Source: Gautieria morchelliformis (taxonomy: Eukaryota; Basidiomycota; Agaricomycetes; Gomphales; Gomphaceae). From it: DNA of 64,000 bases. The DNA is taken from positions 1 to 64,000 of the forward strand of contig WHVA01000264.1 in the NCBI GenBank assembly GCA_015179125.1, in the 5' to 3' direction. The notes below the pieces were generated by a model. That model had not been told where the DNA came from. It saw only the letters and a list, made by a program, of their open reading frames with translations, and did no database searches. Below, in pieces: positions 46,930 to 58,058 of the stretch (the first letter of the stretch is position 1; each line of letters opens with the position of its first letter). Made by a program: the position numbers and the translations under genes.

Positions 46930-48830
46930 CTGCCTTCCGAGTCCAAGTTAGACAGCAAGAAAGCACGGCGACTGGAGAAGTACATTGTGAGCATGCGGCA
47001 ACATTTTCACTTTGCAACGTTGAACTTTAACGTAGGACAAAAAACTCAAAAAAGAAGAGCGCTTGGTTCTCTTTGAAAAGCTATCGTGCGTCCAGTATTA
47101 TTATTATTTCTCTATCCACCGGCCTTATAGTCTGTCTAGCAAGTCACAAGCCCTCTCAGATTCAACAAAGCTTCAGCCCTCTTCCTCACTTGGTTCATGA
47201 AAGGCAGGTACCAACAGGAAACGTACCACTGAAGAATCGACTGGCTTCTCTCTCGTACAATGACGCTGAGCGTCCTCATACTATTCCAAAATCCTCTGAA
47301 AGCGACGTCGACGACCAACCCAAGTGAAAACATGCGTCGGATGGGTCACCCCAACTCTCTTCTGCAAAACATGTGGTGGTCATTATATGTGGTGAGACTG
47401 GGAGCGGGAAGACAAGGCAGATACTGCAGTTCTTGTACGACGCTGGCTTCGGGTGTCCAGGAAGCGGTAAGTTAGCCAAATTTTTCTCCCCCTTAGGGGT
47501 CATTTGATTATGCTATAGACAACCCTGGCATGATTGGTGTAACGCAACCTCGCCGTGTTGCAGCCATATCTATGGCTGCTTGCGTCGCGTCCGAGTTGTC
47601 CTTGTCCACATCATGCATCTCATACAGATCCGGTACAATGCTACTGTATCTCCGACGACAATTATAAAGTTCATGACGGACGGCGTGTTACTACGAGAGC
47701 TTGCTATAGATTTCTTGCTAAGCCGATATTCTGTTATTATTCTGTTATTGTTGTTGACGAGGCGCATGAAAGAAGCATGAACACCGATATTTTGATTGGT
47801 GTCTTGAGTCGTGTTGTGAGGCTACGAGAGGAGATGTGGAAGGATAGCAGAGAAGGTATCAAGGTTTGTACATCTGCATCTTTCTTGGCCGATGGTAAAT
47901 TCATGCTAGTCATTGTGCACTCCAGCCACTTCGTCTCATAATGATGTCGGCCACACTTCGTGTCTCTGACTTTACATCTAACACCATACTCTTCCGCACG
48001 CCTCCCCCTGTCATCAGCATCGCGACACGACAGCATCCAGTGACAATTCATTTCAAACGACGCACTGCTGCTGACTATGCCACAGAGGTTGTATGGAAAA
48101 CCATCAAGATATGCCAGATTGCCTCCCGGTGGTATACTCGTATTCTTGACCGGCCAGAATGAGATTACCGGCGTATGCAGGAAATTGGAAGCGAAATTCG
48201 GGCGGTCTGCCATCAGGACAAAAATAGGACGGCGCACAGGCCTTCCCCGTGCATTCAGGGAAACGTCTATAATGACCTCGCCCTGGACGTTGACGGCGAT
48301 GCTGATTCTCAGCCAAACGTGGATGCTCTAGACAGTGACCCAGAGGCATCGGATGACGACTCAAAATTAATCGACACAGATGATACCGACAGTATGTTAT
48401 CTCCTTACACTTGACTAGTATGGGCTTTGACTCTTCCTTGAAATTTCAGCACCGATGCATATCGTGCCTCTCTATTCCTTACATTCTAGCGATAAGCAAA
48501 TGAAGGTCTTTCAGGCAACCCCCCCCTGATGCTCGACTGGTTGTCGTGTCAACAAACGTTGCGGAAACTTCGTTAACCATCCCGGGCATTCGCTATGTGG
48601 TTGACTGTGGTCGCACAAAAGAGGTATATTACTTCTTTATCCCATCAGCCGAATTGGTGATACATTGGGATCGCAGCGCAAATACGACGTGCAAAGTGGC
48701 ATCCAATCCTTCCAAGGATCTTGGATATCTAAAGGTTTCGGGGGCCCAACGAGCTGGTCGCGCCGGACGAACTGGTCCTGGTCGTTGTTATCGCCTCTAC
48801 TTCCGCTCTATTCTAAATTTAGAGTGAAGT
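46930..48830 (+). pseudogene. decayed, 3'-truncated DHX37/ECM16-type DEAH RNA helicase
   Basis: Scattered frames reproduce in order a DEAH helicase of the DHX37/Ecm16 (Dhr1) group, which frees U3 snoRNA from pre-ribosomes. Seen: KLDSKKARRLEKYI; an intact intron (46987-47032); KKLKKEERLVLFEKLS; Walker [10 protein letters not shown] (~47395); [119 protein letters not shown]. Between them are several frame changes, an expanded TTATTATTCTG/TTATTGTTG repeat just before the DEAH box (~47730-47755), and internal stops. Nothing matches the C-terminal HA2/OB region after ~48830. Intron retention shows it is not a processed copy. The breaks are too many for single-base errors. Confidence 0.8.
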
Positions 48831-48839
48831 GTGGTGACA

Positions 48840-49957
48840 CATGGGAACTAGATCCATCACTCCAGACAAAAAATGTAATATTTGGCAATTGCAGAAAACT
48901 GTAAGCAATATACTCAACTTGGAACAATCATGTCTTTAATTGGCTTTCGCCTCTGCTTGTGATCATCTTGATAGCTTCTGTACTGGAACTCACATCACAT
49001 CCCATACCAGAGGTACATCCCCACACAATGCTTTACTTGCTCTATCAAGTGTATCAACTACTGCTCGTGACTGCTCAATCTGTGTACATCCTGAACTGGT
49101 GGAGCATCTGCGAGAAGCTTATGGTGGGCATGGTGGGCATGAGATGGCTTTCCAGTTTGTGTCCTGTGAGTTTCAAGCCAAAGCTGACAGTGCATGGCTG
49201 GCTATTGGATGGCCTAAGATCGTCTTAGCTACAGCTTGGGATGTCTTCATGGCGGTTATTGACCAAATAAGAATAGAGCTTGCAGCTAATTTTTAGAGCT
49301 AAAAATGAATATGATATTCATATATCTTGCCCATAACAGTACGATTTAGGTCTCAATGGTAGGAAGCCAGAGGAACCCCTTTCATTGTAACTGCTTGTAG
49401 TCTCCAGGGTACTCTTGGGAGGTCGTACCACAACCTCCAGCTACCTCATCTTCACCTCCATGCTCCACTGCAGAGTAGCATGCAACTCAGTGATGTTATG
49501 TAGTGAGAATCTTGGAAGTCGGAACTAAAAGGACAGTGGCTTCAACTTATATGTTGCGCCCCCAATGAACTATTGTCCTAAGTATTTTGGATCAGAAGTT
49601 GGAAGTCGGAAAGTGTCGAGGTAGAGAAATGTTTGAGTGTCAAAACAAGTTAAAGGTTGGAATGGAAAGTGAAAGGTGGGAAGGTGGAAAGGCAGAGGTA
49701 GGAAAGCGGAGGGGAAGAGGTCTTGCAATATTCTCTGTACTAAGAACAGGAGACAGAGTAAAGGGAATCATGTATTGAAGGTGATTATCTGATTGCAGAA
49801 TAGAGAGCATACACGAGGGGGTTTTTATACAAAGAGCTGAAGCAACATGTAATGTTGTACTACTAAGTATGTTCTGAAGAAAGCGGAAGGCAGGTATGAT
49901 ATATGGGGTAAGTAACTAATCAGGAACAAAGAACTACAAGGGGGGTGCAGGGTAGAG
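48840..49957. other. repeat-flanking region, purine-rich, no gene
   Basis: No recognisable coding sequence. 49587-49720 is a G/A-rich stretch (repeated GGAAGTCGGAAA, GGAAGGTGGAAAG). It leads into the inverted gypsy gag relic. Confidence 0.4.
49514..49585 (+). repeat. dispersed ~70-bp repeat (copy 1)
   Basis: Shares AGTCGGAACT, AAAGGACAG, GGCTTCAACTT, TTGCGCCCCCAATGAACTAT and GTCCTAAGT in order with 62082-62150, a handful of mismatches apart. Probably an end fragment of an LTR or other element. Confidence 0.7.
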
Positions 49958-49979
49958 TCAAGAACAATAGGCAAAATAG

Positions 49980-50702
49980 CAAGGGGATGGAAAGTCTATT
50001 TGACATAATGGAAGTGTGATGCTGTCGTATGGCTCCTGCAGGCCCTCAATCTGGTCCAGGATGCCTTGACCCTCAGTCAAGGCAACGGACCTTTCACGCA
50101 GCTGCACAGCTGTGTGTGGTGTGGCAGTGTCTATCTGCTCACTTCTGTGCGGGGATTGATGCCTGGTATCTGCCATCAATCCTGCATTCCGGACCCATAG
50201 TCTGCTTGAAAGAGCAGCACGTGCCTGTCTGGCTTCCTGAACAACACGTTCCTGCTGTTCGTTCAGCAGCTGGGTGGTCTATGCTCGATTCACCACCTCT
50301 TCAGTGTGCTGCTTGTGCAGCTCCAGGGCACACGTATGGCAGGCAGCTTGCACCTCTTTCCATTGCCAGTGTTCTACCTCGAGCTCCAGGCTCGGGGCCA
50401 TGTCTTCAGAGTCAATCTCCGAGGCCACCTGCTCGTGGATCGCCTGTTGGATGGTTTTGCCATCCTTCGCTGGGGCCATGTATGTCCCTCGGTTCCTTGG
50501 TTCATTTCTGAACTGTACGTCCTGCACGGACGGGATGGTCAGCGGTGGCATTCATCGCTGGTCGTGTGCCTTGCACTGCTTCTCAGCTGTGCTTTCGTGC
50601 CCACTGTCTGTCGCTCAGTGTGAGCCTCGATGGCGGCGATGTTCATTCTTGTCCTCGAGAGCCTGTAGTGTTGCTCTCACACTGGCAATCCTGCTCTGGT
50701 GC
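49980..50702 (-). pseudogene. Ty3/gypsy gag relic, part 1 (inverted)
   Basis: Minus-strand translation matches the gag of the gypsy element at 58854-59440: FRNEP, KTIQQAIHEQVASEIDSEDM, SLELEVEHWQWKE, ALEL, AARAL-like and RERSVALTEGQGI. Frameshifts and stops interrupt it. The relic is cut at 50702/50707 by the copia insertion and continues at 55680. Confidence 0.82.
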
Positions 50703-50707
50703 ACGTC

Positions 50708-50974
50708 TGTTGGAGATACGATGTCATACTAGGACCCACATGAACCCACATACGTGTCCGTACATACAGTTCGAACCCCGCTATCGTCCCTTTTCCTCAG
50801 TCGTTCACGTCCATCCGAATGCCTGAGGTAAGGCCACTCCATTCCACCCATTAGCGTACCCTACTTACGATATCGTTACTTGCACCGTAGCTTACTGTAG
50901 CGCAGGTAACATAATCTCAGTCGTTCACGTCCATCCGAACGCCTGAGCTTACTGTAGTGCAGTGCAGTTCAACA
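50708..50974 (+). repeat. copia 5' LTR (267 bp)
   Basis: Begins TG and ends CA. Contains an internal direct repeat: CTCAGTCGTTCACGTCCATC...CGCCTGAG occurs twice, each copy flanked by CTCAG/CTGAG inverted ends, plus a duplicated CTTACTGTAG. Confidence 0.95.
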
Positions 50975-51094
50975 GGTTATGGGCCAACCATTGCACTACT
51001 GATACATTCTTATAGCATCCATCGTGCAATAACTCTTTGGGATCCTACCGTCCTTTCTCTTCCCTGGCGCACATAGCCTCCTTATCTCCTCGCA

Positions 51095-54000
51095 ATGCCT
51101 GCTCCGTCGTCAATCACCTCTTTCATCCCCGAAAACTGGGCACGCCCTAAGATGTCGAAGCTACTCCTGGGCGGAGAAAACTACGACTCTTGGGCTAGTG
51201 AGGCGAAAGCCCTCCTTGCGACGAGCGGCCTCTGGAAATATATTGACAAGAACGATCCATTCTCGATCCCCCCTCCCAACTCCCAAACGTCCGAGAAAGC
51301 ACTGTGGTCTGCGAAGAACACCACTCTCGTTTTTACCATCCAGCTTATGATGGATTCTTCTCTCCACCACATTATATCTAATTGCGCCACCGCCGCTGAT
51401 GCGTGGAACCGGATCCATGATTCCTTCTCTACCCTCGGTCCAATGCACCAGATCTCTCTATTGAAGCATGCTCTGTCTACTCGCTTTACCCCTGGCGTCG
51501 ACATCAATGTAACCCTGCTCGCGCTCGAACATACCCTGAAGGACATGTTTGCGGCTGGACCCATCAAAGAGGATGATTGGATGATCATGATATGTCTAAA
51601 TGCACTCTCTCACGACTTCTTCACCCCCATCCGCGAGCAGTTGGAAGGTCTACTCACGTCCACCAAGGATGGCATCTCCTTCGACGGCCTCAAAGCCCAG
51701 CTACGCTTCGAGGCATCCAAGGTCCGCCACGCGAACCAAGCCTCTGCCGCCGAAGAAGCTCTTGCTGCGCTCACCGCGAAGAAACCGCCCAGAGTCGCTT
51801 GCTCCAACTGCAGCAAGCCGGGTCACACCAAAGAGAAATGCTGGCGCCCTGGCGGCGGCGATGAAGGTGGAGGTCCTCGCGCTCACGCGAAGAAAGAGAA
51901 GGAGGCTGCCACCCTGGCTGCGGTCACCAACATTGTGGGGGAGCCTAAGAGCGATTCAGCCAATGTTGCCTCCGCAATACCTTCCGCGATTCTTCCAGCG
52001 CCGTCGCGCCCGACCACATTCTATCAGCCTGACGACCACCTTTACGACTCCGACTGGTCGTTCGCGTGCATGAACGGTGAAGCTACGTGCAATGTTGACT
52101 GGCTAGCACACGTACGTGACATGAACTCTATCCCACGCTTCCTCGACTCTGGAGCATCAGTCCACTGTACACCATGCAAGAGCGATTTTGTGAAAATAAC
52201 GAAAATCGTGCCCCGTCCCATCAAAGGAATGAACGGGTCTGTTGCTCAAGCCGTTGGCATGGGAGATGTCACAGTGAACACGATAAGCGGATACCACCTC
52301 ACCCTACGCAATGTCCTTTACGTCCCTGACGCCGCTATCAGGCTGATATCAGTTGGGAAGCTCGGTGACGACGACAACTACATGTCGGTCTTCTCCAAAG
52401 ACCAGTGCCGTGTCTATGACCAGGAGAAAAGAGAGGTACTCAAATGAACGAGGACGTCCGGGGGCCTATACCTCGTGCCCACCACCTCCTCTGCCCAAGC
52501 CTATGCCAACCTCGCCAGAGCGCCCTCCAACCTCGAGACCTGGCACAAACGGCTAGGACACGTCAACTATCAGTCTATCATTGCCATGGCGAAGAAGGGT
52601 TTAGCCACAGGTATGCCCACCGACCTCTCCTCTATACCACCGACCTGCGAACACTGTATATTCGGCAAACAGGCCAAGACGCCCGTACCGAAGGTTCGTG
52701 AGGGCGAGAGAGCTAAGAGCATTCTCGACACCGTCTTCTCTGACATCACCGGGCCTGAGGATGTACCCGCCGGTGGAAAGCTTTATGCGTTGAACTTCAT
52801 AGACGACCACTCCAGATACACATGGACGTACCTTCTCGCAAAAAAGAGTAATGCCCCTGCTGCTTTCGCCGAATGGCTGTCACTAGTTGAACGCCACTCT
52901 AACTGTATGGTTAAGAGACTCGTCACAGATAACGGGGGGAATACACCTCTAAACTGTATGAGGGCTACCTGCGAGAACGTGGTGTCCAACACCTATTCAC
53001 TGCTCCGTATACATCTGCCGAGAACGGGGTAGTTGAGCGAAGTCACCGTACCATCATGTCTAGAGCACGCTCCATCCGATCCAATGCGAATCTCGGCCCC
53101 AGTCTCTGGGGGGAGTGTGTGATGACAGCGGTATACCTCAAAAACCGCACGCCCACCAGAGCTCTTGACAATATGACCCCACATGAGGCCTGGTCCGGAC
53201 GCAAACCTGACCTCTCACACCTGAGAGAGATTGGATGCAGAGCATTCGTGCTAATACAGAACCGACATGTTGCGAAAATCTACAATCGCTCGATAGAATG
53301 TGTGCTAGTTGGCTACTCACAAAACTCGAAGGCATACCGATGCTACAATCGCACCACTGGTCAAATCATTACCTCACGAAACGTGACCTTTATCGAATCA
53401 CAAGACGTCTGCCCCCGCCCTCTACACCCGGGACTTATAGTTGGAAACAGTGAGAAGAGCGAGAGTGACGAGAACGAGAGCAGAGACGAACCTGCTCTAC
53501 CTGCGGAGGATGACACCGATGTGGTTGAAGAGGCTGTGATCGTGCCCGACACACCTGAACCCCCTGAGCCCACAGTTGCTGCCAACCCACTACACCGTTC
53601 CTCACGCATCCCCAAACCCTCTGAAGCAGGTGCTGCCATGCGGAACCTCCCTTACACCAGCCGCACTGAGCGCGCGGTCACAGAAATCTCTTTGGCCAGT
53701 ATCGCCGCCCGACTAGCCCGGTCCACCAATAGGAATGCCGAATTCGAAGCCAATTTCGTCGAAGACATGGCCCTAGCTGGCATAGTACATGAGGAGGATG
53801 ACCCTACCTCGTTTACGGAAGCACTAAAGGGACCCAACGGTCCGACATGGCAATCAGGCATGGAATCAGAACTACAATCCATGAAGAAACATCACATGTG
53901 GGACCTCGTACCTCGGAGCTCCGTCCCCGCTGGAAAAAGGGTCATCAAAAGTAAAACGGTCTGTCATATCAAACGCGACGAGTCTGGCAAGATAGCCAAA

Positions 54001-55380
54001 CTCAAAGTCCGCATTGTTGCAAAAGGGTTCACTCAGATTGCCGGACAAGACTACCACGATACATTCTCGCCTGTTGCTCGACTTGAATCTTTCCGCGTCG
54101 TCCTAGCCCTCGCCGCCACCCTGAACTGGGAGCTACGCCAACTCGACGTCAAAACTGCCTACCTCCACTCCACTCTCGACGAAGAGATCTATATGGAACA
54201 GGCCGAGGGTAGTGTCGCCAAGGGTATGGAGAACCATGTCTGCCGACTACGGAAGGGGCTATATGGGCTAAAGCAATCGGGGCGTCAGTGGAATAAGACC
54301 CTAGACAAAGCAATGGTCACACACGGATTCACTCGCAACCCTGTCGACCACTGCGTGTACAGCCGCTCCACCAAGTATGGAAGGTCCATCATCGTTATAC
54401 ATACTGACGACATGGCTGCCGCTGCTAGCAGCAACGCCGAATTGGACTCCATTGTCCGTGACCTACGATCTGACATCGACATTACCGATCTTGGCGATAT
54501 CCGATGGATGCTAGGCATTGAAGTGACCCGCGACCGAACTGCGAGGACCATATCCCTAAGCCAGACCGCATACATCGAGCGCATCGTAAAACGGTTCAAT
54601 CTGGACACGGCTTACCCTGTGTGGACGCCCCTCAACGTGGCCGCAAAGGACCTCTCGCCAGACCAATCTCCATCGACCCCCCATCAGATCAATGCCATGT
54701 CCAAAGTACCATACCGAGCCGCCATAGGCTTGATGATGTACGCCTCCATGTGCACGAGACCGGACATAACGTTCTCCGTCAATCGCCTCTCACAGTTCTC
54801 CGTCAACCCAGGAGAACCGCACTGGAACGCCGCAAAGCACGTCCTCACGTACCTGAATGCCACCCGCACCCATCGCCTCACCCTCGGGGGAAAATCCGCT
54901 CGCATCACCCTGACTGGCTTGGCCGACTCTGACTATGCCTCTGATACAGACAGCAGGAAGTCCGTCTCAGGCTACGCATTCTTTATTGGGGTGGGCGCCG
55001 TCACCTGGAGCTCCAAGAAGCAGTCATCCGTGACGACCTCCAGCTGCGAGGCCGAATACTCCTCCGCCTGCCATGCCTCGAAAGAGGCTGTCTGGTTACG
55101 GAACTTACTGGATCTGATGGGCCACAGGCAGGACTCTCCCACGCGCATACAAAGCGACAACATGGGCACTGTCTCCATCATCAAAGACCCTTCCTATCAC
55201 GCTAGATCCAAACATTTTGACGTTCAGCATCATTACATTCGAGAGCGCGTACACAATAAAGAGATCGACTTCTACCACGTTCCCACATCTGCCATGATTG
55301 CCGATATCCTCATGAAAGCGCTACCCAGACCTGCTCACGACAAACTCACGAGACTCCTCGGTATCCACCCTAACCCTTGA
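51095..55380 (+). pseudogene. copia gag-pol polyprotein with one stop and one frameshift
   Basis: ATG 51095 starts a gag (MPAPSSITSFIPENWARPKM; GGENYDSWASEAKALL) with a CCHC knuckle CSNCSKPGHTKEKCW (~51810-51855). Protease FLDSGASVHCTP is at ~52140. An in-frame TGA at 52445 follows. Next come the pre-integrase zinc site (WHKRLGHVNY...CEHCIFGKQ), the integrase core (SDITGP, FIDDHSRYTW, VTDNGG), a frame change at the G6 run 52934-52939, and ENGVVERSHRT. Reverse transcriptase follows from ~53850 (RIVAKGFTQIAGQDY; QLDVKTAYLHSTL; LRKGLYGLKQSGRQW; catalytic box VIHTDDMA in place of the usual YVDD). RNase H is at ~54900-55260 (LADSDYASDTDSRKSVSGYA; SSCEAEYSSA; QSDNMGT). Stop at 55378. Otherwise colinear and complete, so recently active. 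Confidence 0.9.
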
Positions 55381-55407
55381 CCTATACCGTCTTTCCATCG
55401 AGGGGGG

Positions 55408-55674
55408 TGTTGGAGATATGATGTCATACTAGGACCCACATGAACCCACATACGTGTCCGTACATACAGTTCGAACCCCACTATCGTCCCTTTTCCTCAG
55501 TCGTTCATGTCCATCCGAACGCCTGAGGTAAGGCCACTCCATTCCACCCATTAGCGTACCCTACTTACGATATCGTTACTTGCACCGTAGCTTACTGTAG
55601 TGCAGGTAACATAATCTCAGTCGTTCACGTCCATCCGAACGCCTGAGCTTACTGTAGTGCAGTGCAGTTCAACA
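55408..55674 (+). repeat. copia 3' LTR (267 bp)
   Basis: Same length as the 5' LTR; five C/T or G/A differences only. Followed by the second ACGTC of the target duplication. Confidence 0.95.
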
Positions 55675-55679
55675 ACGTC

Positions 55680-56160
55680 CACGTGGGACTTGGTCAGCGA
55701 GGACTGTAGATCCATGAGTGACTTTGCTAGTCCGCATGCCATCATGACTCTGCTGGTTCCTCGCATTGGTGTGTCCGATTCACTGGGTTGCTTCATGCAG
55801 CTGGTTATTCAGCCGCACTGCTACCATTGTTTCATCAGCGGTGTTTGTCCTTGAGCTCTTTCAACTCGAGCTCAAGTATTATGAGTCCTGACTGTCGTCA
55901 GGTGCTCATTGTTTTTGGTGTTGTTCCTTTGGAGGAACAGCGGTTATCCAATCTTTCAGCCAGGGGGCTGCATTGCAGTTCTTTACTTGTCACGACCTCT
56001 GGTCAGATGCTGAGCCTTCATCATTGCTTAAAGGTGATTTGGCTCGACCTTTGCCCCTGTCAAGAGGCAGGGGCAAGCGGGATGGGGATCGTGACTTGTC
56101 CCCGTCCTGTTTGTCTGCTTCATCCACGCTCAGTGACATGTGGTCGAAGGTGTTGTCAAG
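55680..56160 (-). pseudogene. Ty3/gypsy gag relic, part 2 (inverted)
   Basis: Continues the relic of 49980-50702 on the other side of the copia insertion. Minus-strand text RGKGRAKSP, SNDEG, APDDSQDS and TNTADETMVAVRL parallels 58300-58700 of the plus-strand gypsy element (RDKGKGREVSPSSDG, APDNGQGSEYSSSS). Heavily interrupted. Confidence 0.75.
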
Positions 56161-57703
56161 ATTGGTTTTTAGGCATTAATATTGTGTATTAGTGAACACA
56201 GCGAATGCCTGAATAGCTTGTGCAAAGAAGTGTGCCGTTCGGCAAATAAGATGAACCAATAAATGTTCAGAAGGTAAGAGGGCTGCTTGAAGGGAGCTCG
56301 CCCTATCTACAGTTGTAGCAACGTAGCCCGTGACACGTGACAATGTAATGTGCAAGGTCTCATGGAAAAGTTGTTAAGCAATGACAATCCTTTCACCGGC
56401 GAAGGTGCCCCTTCGGAGCCCTTTGCCGACAGCGCCAATAATAGTACGAAGGCTAAGGTAATGAAGGTGAAGTACAAAAACTCACCAGTGGTGCTTAAGT
56501 CCTCCTCTGGTCAAAGATAGGAATCTATAAGAGAGGGCTCAAGACGATGGTCACAGTGAGGTCAAGTTTTGCACAAGATAGACATATGATAATTGAACTG
56601 CAGAAGGCACATGTGAATGTAAACTACTTATACCGAATGCTCATATGATATCAGCGAATAGGAAAGAGGCCGTCATGAGTCTGTAAGGGCAACCCTGGTT
56701 GGTTGTGGAGATCACACTACCACACAACTGACAAGGGGAAATCCAAAGTATGTATAAATGAACAGAGTATACAAGAGAGGGGATTCTCACCTGACAAGGG
56801 GAAATCCAAAGAGAAAAGTCTAAGGACACCCAATGTCAGCGAGCCCGTATTATACTACGCTGCACAGCCAGGGACAACACTTGGCACCCGCCATCAACCC
56901 TGCACCCTCCTGACCTCCCTGACCCTTGATCGACCCTTGATGCCACCTATTATGCGAGTCACTTGATTTCCGACACTATTCCAAGAGTGGAAGTCGGAAA
57001 TTGGAGTGGAACTGGAAAAGCGGACAGAACTGGTTAAAGTTCTCCCAGAAGCGGAATCATTTCCGAAAGCGGAGGCGGAGATGGAATCGGAACTGGAAGC
57101 GGAGTCGGAAATGGAGTCGGAACTGGGTGTGGTGTCGGAACTGGAAATGGAAAACAGGGTGTCCCCTGACAGAGTCAGGGTTGGATAGGGGTGCGTAGTC
57201 AGGATACAAATAGATGAAACAGATATACAATAGAAATAAGGAGGGGTGTGAATGTGAAACGATGGGGAGGAAAGAGGATGAAGGCACCTATGTATGAAAA
57301 CATGCCTTGAGACCTGCATACATGTTACCCTGCATGGACTCTTGGTCTGTGTCATGACCTGTCTATTTCCCTTACCCCGCTGTCTCTATGTTCCCCCTTG
57401 TCACTCCCCCTGCATCTTCACCTGAGTTAGCTCCACCCTTCGACCACCCTTCCTCTATGTTCGCTCCATTCGCTGTTTGCCCCATTCTCCGAACAACTAT
57501 TTGCTGCTCGCATATTTCGCCAGCAGGCATGCCATCAAATATGATCGATACCATTCACCCGGCATAATGGTTCATCACTAACCCCATCACCTTCTCGATC
57601 CAACCCCTTTAGGTGATTCATATGGCCATGATGCATTCGCGGGACGTCCTACCCCTAGGTTGTGTGGGATCAACCCAGCAGACGAAGAGTCTGTGCAGGG
57701 TGG
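56161..57703. other. transposon-flanking region with short repeats
   Basis: No gene. A 21-bp direct repeat CTGACAAGGGGAAATCCAAAG-type lies at 56728-56748 and 56791-56811. A purine-rich minisatellite occupies 57000-57150. The rest is unremarkable. Confidence 0.45.
57000..57150 (+). repeat. GGAA-rich minisatellite
   Basis: Degenerate 6/12-bp units of the type GGAACT, GGAAGC, GGAGTC, GGAAAT, repeated about twenty times. Similar GGAAGTCGGAAA text occurs at 49590-49720. Confidence 0.7.
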
Positions 57704-58015
57704 TGTTGTAAATAACCTATGTATCTACATGTACAATAGTTATTACATAATCCCAGTGGGCCCCTTAGGGACCCACTGTATAGTTTATGCGTGGGAACCG
57801 GCCAGCAGTTCCCATCGCATCTTACTCTTACCTGTCACTACGTAGCATTCAGAATACCACTCATTGGTCAAGTTCTGCAGTGCCCTTGTGATACAAGGTC
57901 CTAAGATTGACATCTTTACACCTTTTTGAACTATCCTGCGGTTGATCGCCACGCGACCAACCGATAGTGGATTCGAAGCAATCTTGAAAAAGATCGCTGC
58001 GTCGACGACTAAACA
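57704..58015 (+). repeat. candidate 5' LTR/leader of the Ty3/gypsy element
   Basis: Begins TGTTGTAAATAACC and ends near GACTAAACA, just before the gag frame. No second copy exists in the window because the element's 3' end is lost, so the LTR borders are inferred only. It holds a strong hairpin at 57754-57778. Confidence 0.4.
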
Positions 58016-58058
58016 TCGTTGAGACCCTCCAGTAGACCCTCTACTGTCGGCTGCAAGC

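Larger units (their letters stand above)
50708..55674 (+). mobile_element. near-complete Ty1/copia LTR retrotransposon
   Basis: 4,967 bp bounded by two 267-bp LTRs, each TGTTGGAGAT...GTTCAACA. A 5-bp target-site duplication ACGTC flanks it at 50703-50707 and 55675-55679. A polypurine tract GAGGGGGG lies directly before the 3' LTR (55400-55407). A GGTTATGGGCC-like sequence directly follows the 5' LTR where a primer-binding site belongs. LTRs differ at five positions, all transitions. The internal region is one gag-pol frame apart from one TGA and one single-base frameshift. It is nested in an inverted gypsy gag relic. Confidence 0.95.

Noticed and set aside
50760-50780. AGTTCGAACCCC motif resembling a tRNA T-arm or B box
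   Set aside because: It lies inside the copia LTR, occurs in both LTRs and lacks an A box or cloverleaf.
56728-56811. Two 21-bp direct repeats spaced 63 bp as a CRISPR-like array
   Set aside because: Only two copies, eukaryotic context, no array; likely repeat debris.
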